From: Alphaproteobacteria bacterium
GTDB taxonomy: Bacteria > Pseudomonadota > Alphaproteobacteria > Rhodobacterales > Rhodobacteraceae
Assembly (NCBI GenBank): GCA_030425395.1
Contig: JAUIAS010000007.1
Coordinates: forward strand, 62,001 to 126,000
Reading direction: 5' to 3'
DNA: 64,000 bases
The notes beneath the pieces were generated by a model. It was given only the letters and a program-made list of their open reading frames with translations, did not search any database and was not told the DNA's origin. Positions 56,878 to 64,000 of the stretch are shown in pieces. Within the stretch, counting starts at the first letter, position 1. Every line of letters begins with the position of its first letter. The position numbers and the translations under genes are program-made.

Positions 56878-57327
56878 TCAGGCGGCGGTACAGGCCACTG
56901 GTTGCAAGAGCCGCATCAGCGCAGGGTTGTCACAAACCAAGGCGTCCAGCGTGACATCGTCAAGCTGGGCATAAAACGCCTGAACCGCATCCTGAAGCGC
57001 GATCCGCAACCGGCACGCGTCGATCAGAGGGCAGGTGTTATCGGCATCCGCAAAACACTCGGCAATCGGCAGATCGCCTTCGATATGGCGGAACACGTCT
57101 CCGATGCGGATCTCGCTGGGGGGGCGGGCCAGTTTCATACCGCCGTTGCGGCCACGCTGGGTGTTGAGATATCCAAGCTGGCTCAGCTGGTTGATGACCT
57201 GCGCCAGATGGTTTTCCGAAATATTACAACATTCGGCAATCTCAGCCTTGGTAACCAACCTGTCCGCATTCGCCGCGCAAAACATCATCAGCCGGGCGGC
57301 GATATTGGTGCGTTTGGTGATCCTCAA
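56878..57327 (-). CDS. Rrf2-family [Fe-S] regulator, NsrR/RirA type
   Basis: A 149-residue Rrf2 regulator. I choose a TTG start at 57327 (LRITKRTNIAARLMMF) with a GAGGG ribosome site. The DNA-binding part (NHLAQVINQLSQLGYLNTQR) resembles the NO sensor NsrR. Cluster cysteines are 91, 99 and 105 (Cx7Cx5C), the spacing of the iron sensor RirA and also of alphaproteobacterial NsrR. Its promoter has an FNR-type box, favouring the NO/anoxia role. It is divergent from a GGCT-like gene and convergent with the ybbP-like gene. Confidence 0.88.
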   Translation of the reverse strand: MRITKRTNIAARLMMFCAANADRLVTKAEIAECCNISENHLAQVINQLSQLGYLNTQRGRNGGMKLARPPSEIRIGDVFRHIEGDLPIAECFADADNTCPLIDACRLRIALQDAVQAFYAQLDDVTLDALVCDNPALMRLLQPVACTAA

Positions 57328-57354
57328 TGTCCGTCCCTCGCGACTCGTGTAGCC

Positions 57355-57398
57355 ATTATATTGCACGCGGCGCAAAAAACCGGTTTGACTTACATCAA
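57355..57398 (-). promoter_or_regulatory. FNR-type box and perfect -10 for the Rrf2 gene
   Basis: Bases 57385-57398 read TTGAC-N4-ATCAA, an FNR/Dnr-family half-site pair. On the minus strand a perfect TATAAT lies at 57360-57355, 24 bp away, placing the box centre about 42-44 bp from the start of transcription. That is the position of class II FNR activation. A GCATCTT half-site like those of NsrR lies at 57402-57408. Confidence 0.7.
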
Positions 57399-57424
57399 AT
57401 CGCATCTTTCAGAGGCACGCCCCC

Positions 57425-57997
57425 ATGCAGGGAAACTTTTTCTTCGGATATGGCAGTCTGGTCAACCGTGCGACCCATGAGTATGCCAATGCGCATTGCG
57501 CGAAACTGCATGGCTGGCGGCGGGTTTGGTGTCATACCGACTTGCGGCCTGTCGCCTTTCTGTCGGTCGTGCAGGATACCGGGACGACGATATCGGGGCT
57601 AATGGCCGAAGTGCCGGGTGCCGATTGGGCGGCGCTGGACGATCGTGAATACGCCTATGACCGCATTCCCTGCACAGCGAACGTGTCGCATATGGCCGAT
57701 GGTGCGAGGACAATTGCCGTCTATAGCGTGCCTGACAGGGCACGCGCGCAGCCCTCGCAGACACATCCGATCCTGCAAAGTTATCTTGATGTCGTGGTTC
57801 AAGGATATTTGCAGGAGTTCGGAGCCGACGGCGCACAGGCTTTCTTTGACACAACGTCGGGTTGGGATGCGCCGCTCCTGCAGGACCGGGACGCCCCGCG
57901 ATACCCGCGTCATCAAACCCTGAGCCGGCAGGAACGCCGGTTCGTCGACGACGCGCTTGATCGCCTTGGCGTGGACCGGATCAGGTCTTTGCCTTGA
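57425..57997 (+). CDS. gamma-glutamylcyclotransferase-like protein
   Basis: A 190-residue protein of the GGCT/ChaC-like fold. The N-terminal substrate loop is FFFGYGSLVN, and ALDDREYAYDRI holds the likely catalytic Glu. This class degrades gamma-glutamyl peptides such as glutathione, or acts on gamma-glutamylamines, but specificity is undetermined. The start is 26 bp from the FNR-type box, so the same site could affect its expression. Its 3' end overlaps the convergent gltX by 17 bp. Confidence 0.83.
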   Translation: MQGNFFFGYGSLVNRATHEYANAHCAKLHGWRRVWCHTDLRPVAFLSVVQDTGTTISGLMAEVPGADWAALDDREYAYDRIPCTANVSHMADGARTIAVYSVPDRARAQPSQTHPILQSYLDVVVQGYLQEFGADGAQAFFDTTSGWDAPLLQDRDAPRYPRHQTLSRQERRFVDDALDRLGVDRIRSLP

Positions 57998-59306
57998 TGA
58001 CCTGCAAGACGGGCATAAGGGACGCCATGTCAGGCCCGCGTGCCTGACCGGTGACCGCCTTGCGGAGCGGCATGAACAGCGCCTTGCCTTTGCGGCCCGT
58101 GGCCTCTTTGACGGCGGTGGTCCAGTTGGCCCACGTGTCATCGCCGAACGGTGCATAGGGCAACAGCGCCATGGCCTGAGCGACAAAGTCCTTGTCCTCG
58201 TCTTCGATCACAGGATCTGCCCCGTCACGGCACAACGCCCACCAGCCTTCGAGATCATTGAGAGTGGTTATGTTGTCGCGCATCACGGTCCAGAAACGAT
58301 CGGCCAGTTCATCCGGCACACCCGCCGCCGCAACGCGATCCGCCACCGCCGACAATGGCAACGACTGAAGATATCGCCCGGTCAGCGGGAACAGGTCCTG
58401 AACATCAAACTTTGTCGGGGCCGAACCAAAGCGTTCGATGTCAAAACCGTCGATCAATTCCGCCATCTCGGTGCGAAGTTCGACCGGGTCCGACGACCCG
58501 AGCCGTGCCATCAGGCTCAGCAATGCCATCGGCTCCACGCCCTGTGCGCGCAGATCGCGCAGGCTCAGCGTGCCGAGACGCTTGGACAGGGATTCCCCCT
58601 GCGGCCCGGTCAGAAGCGAGTGATGCGCAAAGGATGGCTGTGCACCGCCCAGCGCCTTGATGATCTGGATCTGGGTCGCTGTGTTGGTCACGTGGTCCGA
58701 ACCGCGCACGACATGGGTGACGCCCATTTCGGTATCGTCCACAACCGATGCAATCGTATAGAGGACCTGACCGTCGCCACGTATCAGCACCGGATCGGAT
58801 ACGCTGGCGGCGTCAATGGAAATGTCTCCAAGGATGCCATCGGTCCACTCGATGCGTTCGTGATCGAGCTTGAACCGCCACACGCCCTGCCCACGCTCGG
58901 CGCGCAGGCGGGCCTTGTCCTCGTCACTCAGGGCAAGAGCCGCGCGATCATAAACCGGCGGGCGGCCCATATTGAGCTGTTTCTTGCGCTTGAGATCAAG
59001 TTCGGTCGGCGTTTCGAACGCTTCATAGAAACGCCCCATCTCGCGCAGCTTGTCTGCCGCCGCGGCATAGCGATCAAGGCGGGCCGACTGCCGTTCCACC
59101 CGGTCCCAATGCAGGCCCAGCCATTCCAGATCCTGTTTGATGGCGTCGACGTATTCTTCCTTGGACCGCTCGGGGTCGGTGTCGTCGATCCGCAGGATGA
59201 ACGTTCCGCCTTCGCGGCGCGCAATAAGGTAGTTCATCAGCGCGGTGCGCAGGTTGCCCACGTGGATATATCCGGTGGGCGAAGGGGCAAAACGGGTGGT
59301 CGTCAT
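57981..59306 (-). CDS. gltX: glutamyl-tRNA synthetase
   Basis: A 441-residue class I synthetase that charges tRNA-Glu (and probably tRNA-Gln for later amidation). The HIGH signature is HVGN in SPTGYIHVGNLRTAL, and the KMSKS equivalent is SLSKRLG. Length is shorter than E. coli GltX (471), typical of one of the two paralogs that alphaproteobacteria often carry. The anticodon-binding C-terminus looks complete. Which paralog handles which tRNA cannot be told. Confidence 0.95.
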   Translation of the reverse strand: MTTTRFAPSPTGYIHVGNLRTALMNYLIARREGGTFILRIDDTDPERSKEEYVDAIKQDLEWLGLHWDRVERQSARLDRYAAAADKLREMGRFYEAFETPTELDLKRKKQLNMGRPPVYDRAALALSDEDKARLRAERGQGVWRFKLDHERIEWTDGILGDISIDAASVSDPVLIRGDGQVLYTIASVVDDTEMGVTHVVRGSDHVTNTATQIQIIKALGGAQPSFAHHSLLTGPQGESLSKRLGTLSLRDLRAQGVEPMALLSLMARLGSSDPVELRTEMAELIDGFDIERFGSAPTKFDVQDLFPLTGRYLQSLPLSAVADRVAAAGVPDELADRFWTVMRDNITTLNDLEGWWALCRDGADPVIEDEDKDFVAQAMALLPYAPFGDDTWANWTTAVKEATGRKGKALFMPLRKAVTGQARGPDMASLMPVLQVIKAKT

Positions 59307-59470
59307 GGCGGTTCTCCTGTTGGCGTCCTGTTGTCACAGGACCCGCGTCTTGTCCAGCAACAGCCACCGATACCCTGAATGTGATCAGTTGAAACACGGA
59401 TATTTTTTGAGGAACCGTGCGCATGCCCTACCATTGACGCATGGGAAATCCCAAGGAGGGAATCAACGAT

Positions 59471-60397
59471 ATGACCAAGACAGTTGAACTGACACGCCGC
59501 GGCGCATTGGCCGCCGGGCTCGCCCTGCCGCTTGCGGCCGCCACCGGTGGCGTGGCACGGGCATCTGCTCCGATGCTTGGGGCATCTATCCAACCGTTCC
59601 GCCGGGTTGCGTTGGGCGGCTTCGAGGTAACCACCATTCTGGCCGGAACACGCACCGTGCCCGGACCGCAGAGCATCTTTGGCATGAATGTTTCGCCCGA
59701 GGAGTTCGCCAAGGCATCCGAGGCGGCGATGCTGCCCATCGACGCGGCGCAGTTCTTTTTCACACCGACCGTCGTCAACACCGGATCGGAACTGATCCTG
59801 TTCGACACCGGCCTGAACGGCGCGGCCACGGTTGCGGCTCTGGCCTCTGCGGGTTACAGCGCCGATATGGTGGACGTTGTTGTCCTGACCCACATGCACG
59901 GCGATCACATCGGCGGCCTCATGACGGACGGAGCGGCGACGTTCCCCAACGCGCGCTATGTGACCGGATCGGCGGAATTCGATGCATGGGACATGTCCGG
60001 CAACGATACCTTCGAAGCCAACATGCGTCCGCTGGCCGAGCAGACCAGCTTTATCGACGACGGAGCCAGCGTGGCATCGGGCATCACGGCAATGGCCGCC
60101 TTTGGTCATACGCCCGGGCACATGGCCTACATGATCGAATCCGATGGCAAGCAACTGGTTCTCGGGGCCGACTTTGCCAATCACTATGTGTGGTCGCTGG
60201 CCTATCCCGACTGGGAAGTGAAATTCGACCGCGAAAAGGAGGCCGCCGCCGCGACGCGCCGCCGCCTCTTGGGGATGATGGCCGCCGACAAGGTGCCGTT
60301 TGTCGGCTATCACATGCCCTGGCCGGGTATCGGTTATGTCGAAACGCGCGGCGACGGTTTCCACTATGTGCCGCATAGCTATCAACTCATGCTCTGA
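59471..60397 (+). CDS. Tat-exported MBL-fold metallo-hydrolase
   Basis: A 308-residue metallo-beta-lactamase-fold protein with a twin-arginine signal (TRRGALAAGLALPLAAATGG). The metal motif is LTHMHGDHIGG (HxHxDH) near residues 138-148, with further ligands in FGHTPGHMAYMI and VGYHMPWPG. It probably acts as a hydrolase in the periplasm, such as a lactonase or phosphodiesterase; substrate unknown. Start 59471 follows AAGGAGG at 11 nt; an in-frame ATG at 59441 is possible. Confidence 0.88.
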   Translation: MTKTVELTRRGALAAGLALPLAAATGGVARASAPMLGASIQPFRRVALGGFEVTTILAGTRTVPGPQSIFGMNVSPEEFAKASEAAMLPIDAAQFFFTPTVVNTGSELILFDTGLNGAATVAALASAGYSADMVDVVVLTHMHGDHIGGLMTDGAATFPNARYVTGSAEFDAWDMSGNDTFEANMRPLAEQTSFIDDGASVASGITAMAAFGHTPGHMAYMIESDGKQLVLGADFANHYVWSLAYPDWEVKFDREKEAAAATRRRLLGMMAADKVPFVGYHMPWPGIGYVETRGDGFHYVPHSYQLML

Positions 60398-60437
60398 GCC
60401 TATTGATCCGGGGCACCCATGCCGCCAACCTGTGGCC

Positions 60438-60830
60438 ATGACACCGACAATCCAGCAGATTGCCGAACTGGCCCACAGCACGGTGGCGGGGTTCCCCGAA
60501 CAATTTCGGACGCTTGCGCGCGAGGTTGTGATTCAGATCGCCGATTGGCCCGACCCCGACTTTCTGGCCGACCTCGGGATCGACGACCCGCTTGACCTGA
60601 CCGGCATGTATGACGGCATCCCCATGACGGAGAAATCCGTCATGGACCCCGGCTTTGGCCCAGATGTCGTGTGGCTCTTTCGCGAACCGATCCTTGCTGA
60701 ATTGCGCGAACGCGAGCCGGAAGGGATCGACCTTGAAACGCTTGTGGCGCATGTCACGGTGCATGAGTTTGCACATCATTTCGGGTGGTCGGATGCAGAT
60801 ATCGCCACCATAGACCGGTGGTGGGAATGA
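60438..60830 (+). CDS. minimal metalloprotease (zincin)-like protein
   Basis: A 130-residue metallopeptidase-like protein of the short PF06262 (DUF1025) type. The zinc motif is HVTVHEFAHHFGWSD, with HExxH and a downstream Asp. ATG 60438 starts MTPTIQQIAELA, the normal family start. It lacks a signal peptide. Family members are common in alphaproteobacteria, but proteolytic substrates are not known. It is co-oriented with the metallo-hydrolase 40 bp upstream. Confidence 0.9.
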   Translation: MTPTIQQIAELAHSTVAGFPEQFRTLAREVVIQIADWPDPDFLADLGIDDPLDLTGMYDGIPMTEKSVMDPGFGPDVVWLFREPILAELREREPEGIDLETLVAHVTVHEFAHHFGWSDADIATIDRWWE

Positions 60831-60833
60831 CCG

Positions 60834-62165
60834 TCAGTCACCTGTCAGCAGTTCAACCCGGCTGCCATCATGGAACCGGGACAGGCGGAAATCCGTCGGG
60901 TCGACCACCGGGGGTGCCTCTGTCACAAGATCGGCCATCAATCGCCCGGCCCCCGGCGCGATACCGAACCCGTGACCGGAAAATCCGGTTGCGATGAAAA
61001 AGCCCGGCAGGTCCGCAACCCCGGAGATGACCGGCAGGGCATCCGGCGTGACGTCGATCATCCCGCCCCATGCCTGAACGACCTCGGCGCTTTCGAGTAT
61101 GGGAAAGGCTGCCTGCGCACTGCGCCATGCCCCGGATATCATCCGTGGTGCCGGTGCGGGGTCCAGAATGCGCCGCATCTCGAAGGGGGAAATCTCGGAC
61201 AGGCTCCACTTGCGCGGCAGTGCGGCCTCTTCTTTCCATCGCTCCGTCAGACGGAACCGAAGCGTTCGCCATTCTTCCTTGAAAGCGGGCCAGAACCTGA
61301 GCGCCAACCGAAAGCTGTCGGGCACGATATCGACGGTGTTTTCATGATTGGACGCAATGCTATAGCCGCCATCGGCGCGTTTGCGGATGGCGAACCTGTC
61401 CGTGCGGAGCGTCACGTCGGGGCCGTCCGCAACACGACTTGTGCGCAGAACAGAATTCAGCACCTTGAGCTGCGGCAGATCCACACCGTGATTGCCCGCG
61501 AACAGCCGCGACCACGCACCACCGGCCAGAACCACGGCGTCGCAAGCGATGCGGCCCTTTTCGGTTACCACCCCGCCCACCCGGCCCGCCGAGGTTTCCA
61601 ATCCACGCGCAGCACACCGGGTAAAGACACGCGCGCCCGCGGCCCTTGCGGCTTCTGCAATGGCGGGGGCTGCCCATTGCGGCTCTGCCCGCCCATCCTT
61701 GGGTGTATACATTGCGCCCTTGATCGACAGCCTGTGCCCCGGCATGAGCGCGTCGAGTTCGGCCCCGCTCACCATCCGGCAGTCCATCGCGTGCCGGGTG
61801 AGGTTATGCGTCCAGCGTTCGTATCGGGCAAAAATCCGGGCCGATGACGCGCCGAACAGAATACCGTCCTGCACGTATCCCGTCTTGCGTCCGGTGCGCG
61901 TGTCCATGCCTTCCCAGGCGCGGATCGCCTCGAGCATCAGAGGAATTTCCCGTGGGTCGCGGCGCGATGCCCGCACCCAGCCCCAATTGCGCGAGGATTG
62001 CTCGCAGCCGATTTCGCCCTTCTCAAGAACCACGACGGATTTTCCGCGTTCTGCCAGTTCAAGCGCGGTGCAGGCACCGATGATGCCACCGCCAATGACC
62101 ACAACATCGGCGGAAGACGGCAGGTTTGTGTCCGAAGACACATGAACAGGAGCAGGCCCGGGCAT
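60834..62165 (-). CDS. DAO-family FAD-dependent amino acid/amine oxidase
   Basis: A 443-residue flavoprotein of the D-amino acid oxidase/sarcosine oxidase family. The FAD motif is VVVIGGGIIGACTALELAER near residue 22, with the acidic VVVLEKGEIGCEQSSRNWGW after it, and the C-terminal ATGFSGHGFGIAPGAG closes the site. Such enzymes oxidise N-methyl amines, glycine betaine relatives or D-amino acids; which one is not clear. The gene stands alone between a zincin and nadE. Confidence 0.9.
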   Translation of the reverse strand: MPGPAPVHVSSDTNLPSSADVVVIGGGIIGACTALELAERGKSVVVLEKGEIGCEQSSRNWGWVRASRRDPREIPLMLEAIRAWEGMDTRTGRKTGYVQDGILFGASSARIFARYERWTHNLTRHAMDCRMVSGAELDALMPGHRLSIKGAMYTPKDGRAEPQWAAPAIAEAARAAGARVFTRCAARGLETSAGRVGGVVTEKGRIACDAVVLAGGAWSRLFAGNHGVDLPQLKVLNSVLRTSRVADGPDVTLRTDRFAIRKRADGGYSIASNHENTVDIVPDSFRLALRFWPAFKEEWRTLRFRLTERWKEEAALPRKWSLSEISPFEMRRILDPAPAPRMISGAWRSAQAAFPILESAEVVQAWGGMIDVTPDALPVISGVADLPGFFIATGFSGHGFGIAPGAGRLMADLVTEAPPVVDPTDFRLSRFHDGSRVELLTGD

Positions 62166-62287
62166 GCGATTTCAACAAATCTGGAGCAGACCTCAGGACC
62201 CTGCCCCAAAGCGCCTGCGCGACCAAGCACGGCCCTTACATGACGGCCCCGAGCGGGGCGGCACGCGCCATTTGTGCAACACGCAGG

Positions 62288-63949
62288 CTAGCCCGTTTGA
62301 TCACGCCAGCGGTTCACGATGGGATAGCGGCGGTCCAGCCAGAACGCCCGTTCCGTCAGTCGCGCGCCCGGGGCTGACTGGAACCGTTTGTATTCGCTCA
62401 GATAGATCAGCCTTTCGATCTTGCGCGCCACATCCGCGTCAAATCCTGCCGCCACGCAATCGGCAATGGACCCGTCCTGATCAATCAAAATGTCAAGGAT
62501 CGTATCAAGTTCCGGGTAGTCGGGCAGGCTGTCGGAATCTTTCTGATCCGGGCGCAATTCCGCGCTGGGGGGCTTTGAGATCACCCGCTCGGGCATGACC
62601 GCGCCCTTGGGGCCCAGCATCCAATCGCGGTGATTGGCGTTACGCCAGCGGCAGGTTTCGAACACGCGGGTCTTGTAAAGATCCTTGATCGGATTGTAGC
62701 CGCCCGCCATGTCGCCATAGATCGTGGCATAGCCAACTGCGACCTCTGATTTGTTACCAGTGGTCAACAGCATTTCCCCGAACTTGTTGCTCATCGCCAT
62801 AAGCAACAGCCCACGCAGGCGCGATTGAATGTTTTCCTCGGTGAGGTCCGGGGCAAGATCGCCAAAAATCGGGGACAGAGTATCGGTCACGGCCGTGCGC
62901 GCCGCCGAGATGGGAACGGTATCATAATGGACGCCCAGCGCCTTGGCCACCGCGCGGGCGTCATCGAGCGATTCTTCGGATGTGTATTCCGATGGGAGCA
63001 TCACGCAGCGCACATTGTTTGCACCGATTGCGTCCACCGCGATCGCCGCGACCAGCGCGGAATCAATCCCGCCAGACAGCCCAAGCAACGCCTTGGAGAA
63101 CCCCGCCTTGAGCATATAATCGCGCAGCGCGGCGACCATGACCCGATAGTCCTTTTCCCAATCGTCAGGATGCACATCCCGGCGACCTTCGATCACACGC
63201 CAGCCTTCTGCGCCACGTTCAAGATCGACATGGTGGACAACTTCATCGAACAGCGGCAATTGCACTGCCAGCTCGCCTCCGGGATTGAGCGCAAAGCTGC
63301 CCCCGTCAAAGACCTGATCATCCTGCCCCCCGACAAGATTGAGATAGATCAGCGGCAGACCGGTTTCGACGACACGGGCCACCATATGAGACATCCGCGC
63401 GTCCAGCTTGCCCCTGTGATAGGGCGAACCGTTGGGCACCAGAAGGAACTCTGCCCCTGTCTCGGCCAGGGTTTCGGCAACATCCTCATGCCAGGCATCC
63501 TCGCAGATCGGTGAGCCGACCCGCGTATTGCCTACCGAATAGGGGCCGCCCAGCGGCCCGGCGTCGAACACGCGGACCTCGTCAAAGACCGTCTCATTGG
63601 GCAGGTGGTATTTCATCTGGCGGCTGGTGATCCGCCCATCCCGCAGGATGAAATAGGCGTTGTAAAGCTTGCCGTCCTCTGCCCACGGTCCACCCACGGC
63701 CAACGCGGGACCATCGGCGCAATCGCGCGCCAGCCCTTCGATCGCGGCCATGGACGCCTGTTGAAAGGCAGGCTTCATTACCAGATCCTGCGCGTTATAG
63801 CCGGTAATGAACATCTCGGGCAGCGCGACCATATCGGCCCCGGCATCGCGCCCGGCCTCCCATGCGGCGCGGGCCTTGGCACGGTTGCCGTCCAGATCGC
63901 CCACAGTGGGGTTGATCTGGGCAAGCGTCAGGCGGAAACGGTCGGACAT
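62288..63949 (-). CDS. nadE: glutamine-dependent NAD+ synthetase
   Basis: The last enzyme of NAD synthesis, 553 residues. The N-terminal glutaminase (CN-hydrolase) domain has Glu45 in LPEMFITGYN, a Lys in MKYHLPNETVF and the nucleophile Cys in GSPICEDAWHEDV. The C-terminal synthetase has the PP-loop GLSGGIDSALVAAIA. Length and layout fit the two-domain NadE found in alphaproteobacteria. The 51 bp from 63950 to the end of the window show no other gene. Confidence 0.97.
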   Translation of the reverse strand: MSDRFRLTLAQINPTVGDLDGNRAKARAAWEAGRDAGADMVALPEMFITGYNAQDLVMKPAFQQASMAAIEGLARDCADGPALAVGGPWAEDGKLYNAYFILRDGRITSRQMKYHLPNETVFDEVRVFDAGPLGGPYSVGNTRVGSPICEDAWHEDVAETLAETGAEFLLVPNGSPYHRGKLDARMSHMVARVVETGLPLIYLNLVGGQDDQVFDGGSFALNPGGELAVQLPLFDEVVHHVDLERGAEGWRVIEGRRDVHPDDWEKDYRVMVAALRDYMLKAGFSKALLGLSGGIDSALVAAIAVDAIGANNVRCVMLPSEYTSEESLDDARAVAKALGVHYDTVPISAARTAVTDTLSPIFGDLAPDLTEENIQSRLRGLLLMAMSNKFGEMLLTTGNKSEVAVGYATIYGDMAGGYNPIKDLYKTRVFETCRWRNANHRDWMLGPKGAVMPERVISKPPSAELRPDQKDSDSLPDYPELDTILDILIDQDGSIADCVAAGFDADVARKIERLIYLSEYKRFQSAPGARLTERAFWLDRRYPIVNRWRDQTG

Positions 63950-64000
63950 GGTGGCCCCTTACGATCGGACGTTTCTGTCCATTTAGCAGATCATCGCCAG

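Overview
The window is a GC-rich stretch of chromosome from an alphaproteobacterium, most likely a Roseobacter-group Rhodobacteraceae. This is inferred from protein style and gene order: a tad locus with two TadD-like lipoproteins, ybgC-tolQRAB-pal-cpoB-tilS-ftsH, ruvCAB, fhs with folD, TRAP transporters and many flavoenzymes. I see no rRNA, tRNA, CRISPR array, insertion sequence or prophage. Coding density is high and nearly every gene looks intact.

Layout. 1-9018 (+) is the distal half of a tad (Flp pilus) operon: OmpA-like lipoprotein, CpaE/TadZ, CpaF/TadA, TadB, TadC, two TPR lipoproteins, prepilin peptidase, and a winged-helix/AAA+ protein. 9075-12192 (+) holds the Lhr-type helicase and PdeM phosphoesterase of the ligase-associated DNA-repair set. 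12208-15949 (-) holds folD, chorismate mutase, fhs and a MOSC protein. 16063-24821 (-) is the envelope block ftsH, tilS, cpoB, pal, tolBARQ and ybgC, preceded by a 524-bp spacer full of strong hairpins. 25346-32381 (-) holds a conserved unknown, ruvBAC, prmA, a MATE and an MFS transporter; a small DUF1127 gene (+) lies among them.

32534-34724 (+) encodes a YeeE/YedE sulfur transporter and a zinc alcohol dehydrogenase. 34733-48896 is the most interesting part: two divergent operons around a GntR gene and a perfect 18-bp operator-like dyad. Leftward are gntR, aconitase-type hydratase subunits (leuCD-like), a TRAP transporter and an extradiol-dioxygenase-like VOC protein. Rightward are a tautomerase/SnoaL fusion, hyuB, hyuA, an isochorismatase-fold protein with Gly in place of the catalytic Cys, a PEP mutase/isocitrate lyase-family lyase, and a fumarate-reductase-like flavoprotein. 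I read this as one uptake-and-degradation pathway for an unidentified organic acid, imide or heterocycle, ending in hydration and C-C cleavage to a 2-oxoacid.

48911-52387 holds an LLM flavoprotein, an SDR and an orphan peptidoglycan-binding-domain protein that could be a secreted effector. 52668-56874 has a cold-shock gene and the conserved tesA-ybbA-ybbP set. 56878-63949 holds an Rrf2 [Fe-S] regulator whose promoter carries an FNR-type box and a perfect TATAAT, a gamma-glutamylcyclotransferase-like gene, gltX, a Tat-exported metallo-hydrolase, a zincin, a DAO-family oxidase and nadE.
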